From: DATECU01 sp035286745
Lineage (GTDB): Bacteria > Acidobacteriota > Vicinamibacteria > Fen-336
DNA length: 35,263 nt
Assembly: GCA_035286745.1 (NCBI GenBank)
Contig: DATECU010000198.1
Location: 1-35,263 of the forward strand
Direction: 5' to 3'
The notes under the pieces are model-generated. The model was given only the letters and a program-made list of their open reading frames with translations. It did not search any database and had not been told where the DNA came from. The position numbers were made by a program, and so were the translations under genes. The number at the start of each line of letters is the position of its first letter. The stretch's first letter is position 1. This document shows, in pieces, positions 8,459 through 15,287 of the stretch.

Positions 8459-9229
8459 ATGAGCGTGAAGGCGCTTCTCGACCTGACCGGCAAGGTGGCG
8501 CTGATCACCGGGGGGTCCCGCGGGTTGGGGTTGCAGATGGCGGAGGCCCTGGGGGAGATGGGCGTCAGGCTCGCCATCACCGCACGCAAGGCAAACGAGC
8601 TGGACCAGGCAGCGGCACACCTCAAAGGGCTGGGCGCCGAAGTGCTGACGGTGGCCGGCGACTTGTCGAAGTTCGAGACCATCCCCGAGATGGTCGGCCG
8701 GGTGCTGGAGAGGTTCGGGGACATCGACATCCTGGTCAACAACGCCGGCGCGACCTGGGGGGCGCCGGCCGAGGACTATCCCGCCGAAGGCTGGCACAAG
8801 GTCATGAACCTCAACATCAACGCCATGTTCCTGGTGAGTCAACAGGTCGGCAAGCGCAGCATGATCCCGCGCAGGGCGGGCAAGATCATCAACATCGCGT
8901 CGGTGGCCGGTCTGAGCGGATCCATGGAGATCACCACCATCGCCTACAACACCAGCAAGGGCGCCGCCGTCAACTTCACGCGCGCGCTGGCGACCGAGTG
9001 GGGCCGATACAACATCAACGTGAACGCCATCTGTCCGGGCTTCTTTCCTTCCCGGATGTCTCACGGACTGCTGGGGCAGATCGAGCAGGCGGTGATCGCC
9101 AAGACGCCGCTTGGCCGCATCGGCGGGGAGGAGGACCTCAAGGGCGCGGTGGTGTTCCTGGCCTCGGAGGCTTCTCGTCACGTCACTGGCCAGTACCTGG
9201 CGGTGGACGGCGGCGCCTGCATCGCCTGA
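8459..9229 (+). CDS. SDR-family oxidoreductase
   Basis: Classical short-chain dehydrogenase/reductase of 256 residues. It has the Rossmann motif TGGSRGLG (17-24), NNAG (94-97), catalytic S148 and the YNTSK motif with Y163 and K167. ARK after strand 2 (42-44) suggests NADP(H) preference, and it ends in the usual VDGG segment. It starts nine bases after the previous stop and eleven before the next start, so it is part of the operon. FabG-like proteins are too similar to assign a substrate alone. In this context it could interconvert a 4-oxoacyl-CoA and 4-hydroxyacyl-CoA, the role of LvaD in the P. putida levulinate pathway. Alternatives are a 3-ketoacyl reductase or another alcohol dehydrogenase. 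Confidence 0.9.
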   Translation: MSVKALLDLTGKVALITGGSRGLGLQMAEALGEMGVRLAITARKANELDQAAAHLKGLGAEVLTVAGDLSKFETIPEMVGRVLERFGDIDILVNNAGATWGAPAEDYPAEGWHKVMNLNINAMFLVSQQVGKRSMIPRRAGKIINIASVAGLSGSMEITTIAYNTSKGAAVNFTRALATEWGRYNINVNAICPGFFPSRMSHGLLGQIEQAVIAKTPLGRIGGEEDLKGAVVFLASEASRHVTGQYLAVDGGACIA

Positions 9230-9239
9230 CTGGGCCCTC

Positions 9240-9656
9240 ATGGGAAAGCCCGGCCCTCTCCGCATTCCCTTCCTGGAGCTTCTGGGGGCCCATGCCGAAG
9301 AACCAGGGACGGGGAGGGCGGTGGTGTCGCTGGAGGTGAGGCCAGATCTCGCCAACAGCTGGCAAGTGGCCCACGGCGGCGTGGTGATGACCTTGCTCGA
9401 CGTGAGCATGGGTTTGGCGGCGCGTACGACGGTTGACCACGGTGCCGGCGTCATGACGGTGGACGTTACGGTGAGCTTCCTGCGCGCCGGCCGGGGCCGG
9501 TTGGTGGCCGAGGGCCGGGTCCTGCACGGCGGGCGTTCGCTCGTCTTCTGCGAGGGCGAGGTGCGAGCCGGCGGCCAGTTGGTGGCCAAGGGGCTTGGCA
9601 CCTTCAAGCTGAGGCGCAGCCGCGATGGCGCGGCGGCGGACAAGGGAGCCGCGTGA
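9240..9656 (+). CDS. PaaI-type hotdog-fold thioesterase
   Basis: Single hotdog-fold protein of 138 residues that probably hydrolyses an acyl-CoA thioester. The ATG at 9240 opens MGKPGPLRIPFLELLG and the frame ends in TGA that overlaps the next start. The segment NSWQVAHGGVVMTLLDVSMG (residues 39-58) carries the conserved Asn, the HGG turn (45-47) and an acidic residue D54 on the central helix, as in PaaI and YdiI-type enzymes. In the operon it may release CoA trapped in dead-end acyl-CoAs, as proposed for PaaI in phenylacetate breakdown. A thioesterase is not part of the known lva operon, which makes it a distinguishing feature. The substrate is not predictable. Confidence 0.85.
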   Translation: MGKPGPLRIPFLELLGAHAEEPGTGRAVVSLEVRPDLANSWQVAHGGVVMTLLDVSMGLAARTTVDHGAGVMTVDVTVSFLRAGRGRLVAEGRVLHGGRSLVFCEGEVRAGGQLVAKGLGTFKLRRSRDGAAADKGAA

Positions 9657-10720
9657 GCGGGCAGACCGAGGGGACAACACCGGTCCGGGAGGCCCACCGC
9701 TTCGATCCCGAGCGCCTGGCCGACTTCATCCGCCGCCAGCTGAGCGACTTCTCGGAGCCGCTCGAGGTGGCGCAGTTCAAGGACGGGCAGTCCAACCCCA
9801 CCTATTTGGTCCGGGCCGGGGAGAAGCGTTATGTGATGCGCCGCAAGCCCCCGGGCAAGCTGCTGCCTTCCGCCCACGCGGTAGACAGAGAGTACCGGGT
9901 CATCAGCGCCCTGGCCGGGACCGAGGTGCCGGTGGCCAGGACCCATGCCCTGTGCGGGGACGAATCCGTGCTCGGCACCGCCTTCTACCTGATGGACTAC
10001 GTCGAAGGCCGCATCCTGTGGGACTCCTCCCTGCCGGGAATGGCGCCTGAGGAGCGCAGGGCCATCTTCGCGGAGATGAACCGGGTGATCGCCGCGCTGC
10101 ATGGCGTCGACTACCGGGCCGCCGGCCTCGCCGACTACGGCAAGGCGGGCAACTACTTCGAGCGGCAAATCGAGCGCTGGACCAAGCAGTACCGAGCCGC
10201 GGAGACCGAACGCATCGAGGCCATGGACAACCTCATCGCCTGGCTCCCCGCTCACCGGCCTGCCGGAGACGAGACCTCGATCGTGCACGGCGACTACCGC
10301 ATCGACAACCTGATCTTCCACCCCAAAGAGCCGCGCATCCTGGCGGTCTTGGACTGGGAGCTGTCGACGCTGGGGCACCCGATGGCCGACCTGGCCTATC
10401 ACTGCATGCCCTGGCGCTTCGCGCCCGGGGGGTTCCGCGGCCTGGCCGGCCTGGACCTCGAGGCGCTCGGAATCCCCACCGAGGCGGACCACGTCACCGA
10501 CTACTGTCGCCGGGTCGGGCGGGCGCGGGTGTCCCCCGCGGAATGGGAGTACTACATGGCCTTCGGCATGTTCCGGCTGGTGGCCATCATCCAGGGCATC
10601 ATGGCCCGGGCCCTGCAGGGCAACGCTTCCAACCGGAACGCCATCGAGACCGGTCGTCAAGCGCGTCCGTTAGCCGAGCAGGCCTGGAGTCAGGTGGAGA
10701 AGCTCACGGCGAGAGGCTGA
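9653..10720 (+). CDS. APH-fold 4-hydroxyacyl-CoA kinase (ACAD10/11 kinase-domain type)
   Basis: Aminoglycoside-phosphotransferase-fold kinase of 355 residues. GTG 9653 overlaps the previous stop by four bases (GTGA), which implies translational coupling. The N-lobe has FKDGQSNPTYLV (42-53), RKPPGKLLPSAHAVDRE (64-80) and FYLMDYVEGRILWD (111-124). The catalytic loop is HGDYRIDN (212-219, D214 as base), followed by LDWELSTLGHP (233-243) with the metal-binding Asp. The RKPPGKLLPSAHAVDRE and DWELSTLGHP stretches are hallmarks of the kinase domain of ACAD10/ACAD11 and of LvaA, which phosphorylate 4-hydroxyacyl-CoAs; drug kinases lack them. Here it is a separate protein directly before its partner dehydrogenase. 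It could be called LvaA-like; substrate chain length is unknown. Confidence 0.87.
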   Translation: MSGQTEGTTPVREAHRFDPERLADFIRRQLSDFSEPLEVAQFKDGQSNPTYLVRAGEKRYVMRRKPPGKLLPSAHAVDREYRVISALAGTEVPVARTHALCGDESVLGTAFYLMDYVEGRILWDSSLPGMAPEERRAIFAEMNRVIAALHGVDYRAAGLADYGKAGNYFERQIERWTKQYRAAETERIEAMDNLIAWLPAHRPAGDETSIVHGDYRIDNLIFHPKEPRILAVLDWELSTLGHPMADLAYHCMPWRFAPGGFRGLAGLDLEALGIPTEADHVTDYCRRVGRARVSPAEWEYYMAFGMFRLVAIIQGIMARALQGNASNRNAIETGRQARPLAEQAWSQVEKLTARG

Positions 10721-10752
10721 CGGCTCGCCTTCGATCGGATTGGGGGAATCCC

Positions 10753-11979
10753 ATGGACTTCGCGTATTCGGAACCGACCCGAGCCTTGCAGGCGCGACTG
10801 GGCGCCTTCATGGAAGAGCATGTCTACCCGGGCGAGGCCCGGTTCTACCAAGAGGTGGAGGAGAACCGCCGCCGGGGCCAGGCCTGGGTGCCCACCCGGG
10901 TGGTGGAGGAGCTGAAGCAGCAGGCCCGTGCCCAGGGCCTCTGGAACCTGTTCCTGCCCGAGTCCGAGTACGGGGCGGGGCTCGGCAACCTGGAGTACGC
11001 ACCGCTCTGCGAGATCATGGGACGGTCCCCGATTGCACCCGAGGCCATGAACTGCAGCGCCCCCGACACCGGCAACATGGAGGTGTTGGTGCGTTACGGG
11101 TCGCCGGAGCAGAAGGAGCGCTGGCTCAAGCCCCTGCTGGCGGGCGAGATCCGATCCGGTTTCGCCATGACCGAGCCCCAGGTGGCCTCGAGCGATGCGA
11201 CCAACATCCAGGCCAGCATCGTGCGCGACGGAGACGACTACCTGATCAACGGGCACAAGTGGTGGACCTCGGGCGCCAACGACCCCCGCTGCAAGGTGCT
11301 CATCTTCATGGGCAAGACGGATCCGCAGAACCCCGATCGGCACCGTCAGCAGTCCATGATCGTGGTGCCCATGGACACGCCGGGCGTCAAAGTCCTCGGC
11401 TGTCTGCCCGTCTTCGGCTTCGATCACGCACCGCACGGACACGGGGAGGTGCGCTTCGAGAACGTGCGGGTGCCGGCTTCCAGCATCCTGCTGGGCGAGG
11501 GGCGCGGCTTCGAGATTGCCCAGGGACGGCTGGGGCCCGGCCGCATCCACCACTGCATGCGTCTCATCGGCCTGGCGGAGCGGGCGCTCCAGAAGATGTG
11601 CCAGCGCACCCAGCAGCGGGTCGCCTTCGGGCGTCCCATCGCCGAGCAGACGGTGACCCTGGAGCGGATCGCGGAAAGCCGCATCCTGATCGACCAGGCG
11701 CGCCTGCTGGTCCTGAACGCCGCCTACCTCATGGACACGGTGGGCAACAAGGGTGCCGCCAAGGAGATCGCCATGATCAAGGTGGCGGCGCCCAACATGG
11801 CGTGCCGTGTGATCGACTGGGCGATCCAGGCTCACGGCGGCGCCGGGGTGTCGGACGAGTTCCTGGCCCACGCCTACGCCGGGGCGCGCACGCTACGCAT
11901 CGCCGATGGCCCCGATGAGGTGCACCGCAATCACATCGGCAAGCTGGAGCTACGCCGCTACCGCCAGGCCGCTTCCTAG
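10753..11979 (+). CDS. ACAD10/11-type acyl-CoA dehydrogenase (LvaC-like)
   Basis: Acyl-CoA dehydrogenase-fold flavoprotein of 408 residues, the last gene of the operon. ATG 10753 follows GGGGGA, 32 bases after the kinase stop. Motifs are FAMTEPQVASSDATN (137-151), WWTSGANDPRCKVLIFMGKTD (170-190), the arginine-rich QQRVAFGRPIAEQ (287-299) and QAHGGAGVSDEF (359-370). Where ordinary family members have the catalytic YEGT, this protein reads ADGPDEVH (384-391), with D385 at the usual Glu position. That version is typical of the ACAD10/11 and LvaC branch. In the lva pathway this partner converts the 4-phosphoacyl-CoA to an enoyl-CoA that can enter beta-oxidation. Pairing with the kinase directly upstream makes that role likely, by inference. 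Confidence 0.9.
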   Translation: MDFAYSEPTRALQARLGAFMEEHVYPGEARFYQEVEENRRRGQAWVPTRVVEELKQQARAQGLWNLFLPESEYGAGLGNLEYAPLCEIMGRSPIAPEAMNCSAPDTGNMEVLVRYGSPEQKERWLKPLLAGEIRSGFAMTEPQVASSDATNIQASIVRDGDDYLINGHKWWTSGANDPRCKVLIFMGKTDPQNPDRHRQQSMIVVPMDTPGVKVLGCLPVFGFDHAPHGHGEVRFENVRVPASSILLGEGRGFEIAQGRLGPGRIHHCMRLIGLAERALQKMCQRTQQRVAFGRPIAEQTVTLERIAESRILIDQARLLVLNAAYLMDTVGNKGAAKEIAMIKVAAPNMACRVIDWAIQAHGGAGVSDEFLAHAYAGARTLRIADGPDEVHRNHIGKLELRRYRQAAS

Positions 11980-11983
11980 CCGC

Positions 11984-12592
11984 CTACTCGTGGCGGTGCT
12001 CTTCCGCCGCCTGCCCGTGCTCGGCCGCACCAGCGGCCTGGTGGATGCGCTCGGCATAGTGCATGAAGTCCACGTAGGCGGCCACGAACTGGCGACCCTT
12101 GTCCACGCTTTCCCCCATGTGCTTCTTGGCCTCGGCTGCCTTGGCGAACCTCTCTCGCGCTCCACGCTCCACGGCCTGGGACAGAGACTTGATGAGAGCG
12201 TCGGCGGAGCCGGAGTCGAGCGCGGCGTCGGCCCCTGCGATGCCCTCGGCGACCTCGATGCCGGCGGGTTTGAGACCGGTGAAGGGAGCGCCCTCCCCCT
12301 CGCGGTGAACCCGCACCAGCGTCTCGAAGAAGAGCCGATCGGCCAGCTCCTGCGCCCGCCCTCGGTGAGCCCGAACCTCCAGGGCCTGGGCGAAGACGTC
12401 GCGGATCTCCCGCTCGTGTTCCGCCTTCACCCACTTGAGGACCGGGGCGACGTTCTTGGTTTCGAGGGCCCTCTTCGCGTCCTTCACCACCGGCCCGTCC
12501 ACGGTGTCGCAGTGGGCGCGGGCGGGAACCGGGAGAATCAAGAGGACAAGAGACGCCGCCGCGGCGGCGCTGAGCAGCTTCTTCGATGGCAT
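11984..12592 (-). CDS. Exported DUF6448-like protein
   Basis: Predicted exported protein of 202 residues with no known enzymatic role. ATG 12592 is chosen because GAAGGAG lies six bases upstream and it opens a signal peptide (MPSKKLL, hydrophobic core SAAAAASLVLLILPV, cleavage near ARA-HC). The mature protein starts HCDTVDGPVV, the hallmark I associate with the DUF6448 family, where the N-terminal His-Cys could bind a metal. The rest is almost all helical and rich in Lys, Glu and His. The C-terminus has several histidines (AAEHGQAAEEHRHE), which again suggests metal binding, by inference only. It is convergent with the acyl-CoA operon (4-base gap) and lies downstream of tetR on the same strand with a 25-base gap, so it may be read with tetR. 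Confidence 0.85.
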   Translation of the reverse strand: MPSKKLLSAAAAASLVLLILPVPARAHCDTVDGPVVKDAKRALETKNVAPVLKWVKAEHEREIRDVFAQALEVRAHRGRAQELADRLFFETLVRVHREGEGAPFTGLKPAGIEVAEGIAGADAALDSGSADALIKSLSQAVERGARERFAKAAEAKKHMGESVDKGRQFVAAYVDFMHYAERIHQAAGAAEHGQAAEEHRHE

Positions 12593-12617
12593 GATCGACT
12601 CCTTCAGGTAAGCAACA

Positions 12618-13199
12618 TCAGACGGGCAGGAGAAGCGCCTGGACCTTGGTCCAGGCGTCCTCGGCTGGGGAGGACGGCGCATCGCCGTCGAACAGCGTCG
12701 CCAGCAAGGCCCTGAGCAGCAGCATTCCCAGAACTGCGATGGCCAGGTCTGTGGGCGGGATGTCCTTTCGGACCTGGCCTCGGCTGGCTGCTTCGGCTAA
12801 GACCTCCACCACGAACTCGAACGACCGCCTCACCGCGCCGCGGAGGGCCTTGGCGCCCCGCGGTGGCAGCGCCTTGGCGAACTGCTCGGAGAACACCAGC
12901 TGCGGGATTCCCCGGTGCTCCGAGGCAACGGCGGTCCGCGCGGCCACGAACCAGCGCAGGCGCTCCAGAGGCGGCGGACCGGGGGGTGGGAGGGTGCTCT
13001 CGAGCAGGGTCACGGCCCGGGTGGCCGCCTCGTCCAGCATGGCGGATCGAGAAGGGAAGTGGCGGAACAGAGCCCCCGAGGTTACCCCGATTTCCCTGGC
13101 CAAGCGGTTCATGGTGAGGGCGCTGATGCCCTCCCGGCCGGCGACGCTCAAGATGGCATCGGCGATGTCGGTTTGCCGCATCGGTGCCTGGCGCGCCAT
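12618..13199 (-). CDS. TetR/AcrR-family transcriptional regulator
   Basis: Transcription repressor of 193 residues. The N-terminal helix-turn-helix region is TDIADAILSVAGREGISALTMNRLAREIGVTSGALFRHFPSRSAML, with the recognition helix around SGALFRHF. The C-terminal part is the helical ligand-binding and dimerisation domain. It is divergent from the HlyD-type exporter operon, the arrangement expected of a local repressor. A promoter (13206-13234) ends only six bases before the ATG at 13199, and no Shine-Dalgarno precedes that ATG. The mRNA may be leaderless, or translation may start at the internal ATG 13181 (residue 7). A palindrome lies within its own promoter spacer, which suggests autoregulation. 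In E. coli the related ybhGFSR exporter is paired with the TetR regulator CecR; orthology is not shown here. Confidence 0.92.
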   Translation of the reverse strand: MARQAPMRQTDIADAILSVAGREGISALTMNRLAREIGVTSGALFRHFPSRSAMLDEAATRAVTLLESTLPPPGPPPLERLRWFVAARTAVASEHRGIPQLVFSEQFAKALPPRGAKALRGAVRRSFEFVVEVLAEAASRGQVRKDIPPTDLAIAVLGMLLLRALLATLFDGDAPSSPAEDAWTKVQALLLPV

Positions 13200-13205
13200 G
13201 CCTTC

Positions 13206-13234
13206 ATGATGTGAGTGAATGGTTACTCTGTCAA
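13206..13234 (-). promoter_or_regulatory. tetR promoter with palindromic operator in the spacer
   Basis: On the minus strand TTGACA (13234-13229) is followed by exactly 17 bases and CATCAT (13211-13206). The spacer is filled by the imperfect palindrome GAGTGAATGGTTACTC (13213-13228), whose AGTnA/TnACT arms recur in the operator at 13309-13328. Predicted transcription start is at or next to the ATG at 13199. Confidence 0.55.
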
Positions 13235-13272
13235 GTCCAGGCCCGAAATGAGCGTCGCTGCTGATTCCTCGC

Positions 13273-13301
13273 TTGACAGGAGAAGCCCGCAGGCGTACCT
13301 T
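13273..13301 (+). promoter_or_regulatory. Exporter operon promoter
   Basis: TTGACA (13273-13278), a 17-base spacer and a weak TACCTT (13296-13301). The predicted start is just before or within the palindrome at 13309-13328, so a bound repressor would block it. Confidence 0.45.
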
Positions 13302-13308
13302 CTACTTG

Positions 13309-13328
13309 AAGTAAGTAACTATTTACTT
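13309..13328. promoter_or_regulatory. Probable TetR operator upstream of the exporter operon
   Basis: The 20-bp imperfect palindrome AAGTAAGTAACTATTTACTT has six perfectly matched outer base pairs. It is strikingly AT-rich in a GC-rich region. It shares AGTnA/TnACT half-sites with the palindrome inside the tetR promoter, consistent with one regulator binding both. Confidence 0.6.
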
Positions 13329-13351
13329 GCTTCGTTGGATTCGAGGCGGTC

Positions 13352-14344
13352 ATGAAGAAGCGTCTGCTGCTGGTCTTCTTGCTGTTGGCGGTCGCGGGAG
13401 GGGCCGTGACCCTCAGGGTTCTTGCCACCCGAGAGCCCGCTGGGCTGCTCCGGGCGTCGGGGACCGCCGAGGCCGTCGAGGCTCGGGTGGGCTTCCAGGC
13501 CGCAGGCCGCGTGGAGGAGATCCTGGTTCGGGAGGGGGATCGGGTGGCCCAGGGCCAGGTGCTGGCGCGGCTCGACACCGCCGAGACCGAGGCTCGGCGC
13601 AGGCAGGCGCTGGCCCAGATCGCCGCCGCCCGAGCCCTGCTCGACGAACTGACGCGTGGCTCGCGGCCGGAGGAGGTGGCGCAGGCCCGGTCGGCCCTGG
13701 CGGCGGCCGCGGAGCGCCTCCTCGACGCGGAGCGAGACCGCGAGCGCATGCGATCGCTTCACCAGGCAGGTGCGGTGAGCCGCGAGCTGCTGGACAAGTC
13801 GGCCCTGGCGGGCGAGGTGGCGGCCCATCAGAGGGCCCAGGCGCTGGAGCAACTGCGTTTGCTGGAGCAGGGCCCAAGGGCGGAGCGGATCGAGGCTCAG
13901 CGCGCACAACTGGACCAGGCGGAGGCGGCGCTTTCCGTCATCGATGCCAACCTGGCCAACATGACCCTGCGCGCACCGTTCCCGGCCGTGGTCAGCGTTC
14001 GGCATCGGGAGCCGGGGGAGGCGGTGTCGCCCGGCGCACCGGTGCTCACCCTCACCAACCTCGACGACCGTTGGGTGCGGATCTACGTTCGGGAGGATCG
14101 GATTGGAGCCGTGCAACTGGGGCAAGCCGCCGCCCTCAGCTCGGACACCTACCGCGGCAAGACCTACACCGGCGAGGTGACGTTCATCTCCCCCCAGGCC
14201 GAGTTCACCCCCAAGAGCGTCCAGACCACCGAGGAGCGGGTGAAGCTGGTGTACGCGGTCAAGGTCCGCATCACCGGCGACGACGGCCATGATCTGAAGC
14301 CAGGGATGCCGGCGGACGTGGCGTTGTCCCTGAAGAGGTCGTGA
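13352..14344 (+). CDS. HlyD/YbhG-type membrane fusion protein
   Basis: Periplasmic adaptor of an ABC exporter, 330 residues. ATG 13352 follows a GAGGCGG ribosome site. Residues 1-25 are a single membrane anchor or signal (MKKRLLLVFLLLAVAGGAV). A lipoyl half-motif FQAAGRVEEILVREGDRVAQGQ (about 48-69) is followed by a long coiled-coil hairpin rich in Ala, Glu, Arg and Gln (about 75-205), then the second lipoyl half (LRAPFPAVVSVRHREPGEAVSPG) and beta-barrel domains. The protein matches YbhG in domain order and size. It is the first gene of a five-gene cluster with two ATPases and two permeases; it should link the inner-membrane pump to an outer-membrane factor that is not encoded in the window. 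Confidence 0.9.
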   Translation: MKKRLLLVFLLLAVAGGAVTLRVLATREPAGLLRASGTAEAVEARVGFQAAGRVEEILVREGDRVAQGQVLARLDTAETEARRRQALAQIAAARALLDELTRGSRPEEVAQARSALAAAAERLLDAERDRERMRSLHQAGAVSRELLDKSALAGEVAAHQRAQALEQLRLLEQGPRAERIEAQRAQLDQAEAALSVIDANLANMTLRAPFPAVVSVRHREPGEAVSPGAPVLTLTNLDDRWVRIYVREDRIGAVQLGQAAALSSDTYRGKTYTGEVTFISPQAEFTPKSVQTTEERVKLVYAVKVRITGDDGHDLKPGMPADVALSLKRS

Positions 14345-14345
14345 G

Positions 14346-15287
14346 ATGGCGACCGCGGATATCCCGGCAGTGGCCCTCGACGGTCTGACGCGCCGCTTCG
14401 GCTCGCTGACCGCCGTCGATGGCCTGAGCTTCGCGGTGCGGCGGGGAGAGCTGTTCGGCCTGCTGGGCCCAGACGGTGCGGGCAAGACCACCACCCTGCG
14501 CATGCTGGCAGGGGTGCTGCCTCCCACCGCGGGCGACGCCCGGTTGCAGGGGGTCAGCGTGGTCCAGGACCCCGAGGGCGTGAAGCGGAGCCTCGCCTAC
14601 ATGTCGCAGCGCTTCGGTCTCTACGCGGACCTCACGGTGCTGGAGAACATCGAGTTCTACGCCGACCTCTATGAGGTCCCTCGCTCAGAACGGAGGGCGC
14701 GCTATGCGCGGCTCTTCCAGTTCTCGAACCTGCGCCCCTTCAAGGACCGCCTGGCGGGGAAGCTCTCGGGCGGCATGAAGCAGAAGCTGGGCCTCTCCTG
14801 TGCCCTGGTCCACCAGCCGGAAATCCTGCTGCTCGACGAGCCGACCTTCGGCGTGGACCCGGTCTCTCGCCGCGAGCTGTGGCTGATCGTGCACGAGATG
14901 GTGTCCCACGGGGTCACCGCCATCGTCAGCACCGCCTACATGGACGAGGCCGAGCGCTTCGACCGGGTGGCCCTCATTCACCAGGGCCGCCTGTTGGCCC
15001 TGGGCACACCTGGCGAGCTGCAAGCGGCCGTTCCGGGAGCCGTGGTGGAGATGAAGGTGGATCGGGCACGGGAGGCGAGGGCTTTCGCCCTGACCCTGCC
15101 CGGCGTGCGAACCGCCACCGCCTTCGGCGAGCGGTTGCATCTGGCGGTCGACGTGGCATCGGGTGGCGCCGCGGTCCTGGCTGCCTCCTTGCGGGCCGCC
15201 GGTTTCGCCGCCGCCGAGGCTCGTCCCATCGATCCCTCCATGGAGGACGTGTTCGTGGACCAGGTGTCCCGGGCCAGGGTGGCATGA
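14346..15287 (+). CDS. ABC exporter ATPase 1 (YbhF N-half-like)
   Basis: ATP-binding subunit of 313 residues. The start is two bases after the adaptor stop. Walker A is GPDGAGKT (41-48), with Asp in place of the usual Asn. The Q-loop region is MSQRFGLYADLTV, the signature LSGGMKQK (140-147) is canonical and Walker B is LLLLDEPTFGVDP with E165. The switch (H-loop) reads STAYMDEAE, so the usual His is Ala197. When paired with ATPase 2, whose signature is degenerate, one of the two composite nucleotide sites should be non-canonical. In E. coli the same two halves are fused as YbhF. ATGA overlap with the next gene indicates coupled translation. Confidence 0.92.
   Translation: MATADIPAVALDGLTRRFGSLTAVDGLSFAVRRGELFGLLGPDGAGKTTTLRMLAGVLPPTAGDARLQGVSVVQDPEGVKRSLAYMSQRFGLYADLTVLENIEFYADLYEVPRSERRARYARLFQFSNLRPFKDRLAGKLSGGMKQKLGLSCALVHQPEILLLDEPTFGVDPVSRRELWLIVHEMVSHGVTAIVSTAYMDEAERFDRVALIHQGRLLALGTPGELQAAVPGAVVEMKVDRAREARAFALTLPGVRTATAFGERLHLAVDVASGGAAVLAASLRAAGFAAAEARPIDPSMEDVFVDQVSRARVA

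Noticed and set aside
8414..10660. 748-codon open frame antisense to the SDR-thioesterase-kinase genes
   Set aside because: It spans three well-supported plus-strand genes and has no recognisable domain; other antisense frames over the operon (6323-8347, 10690-11871) are rejected for the same reason.
9653..10720. Aminoglycoside resistance kinase
   Set aside because: The fold is shared, but the RKPPGKLLPSAHAVDRE and DWELSTLGHP motifs and the operon context fit the ACAD10/11-LvaA branch.
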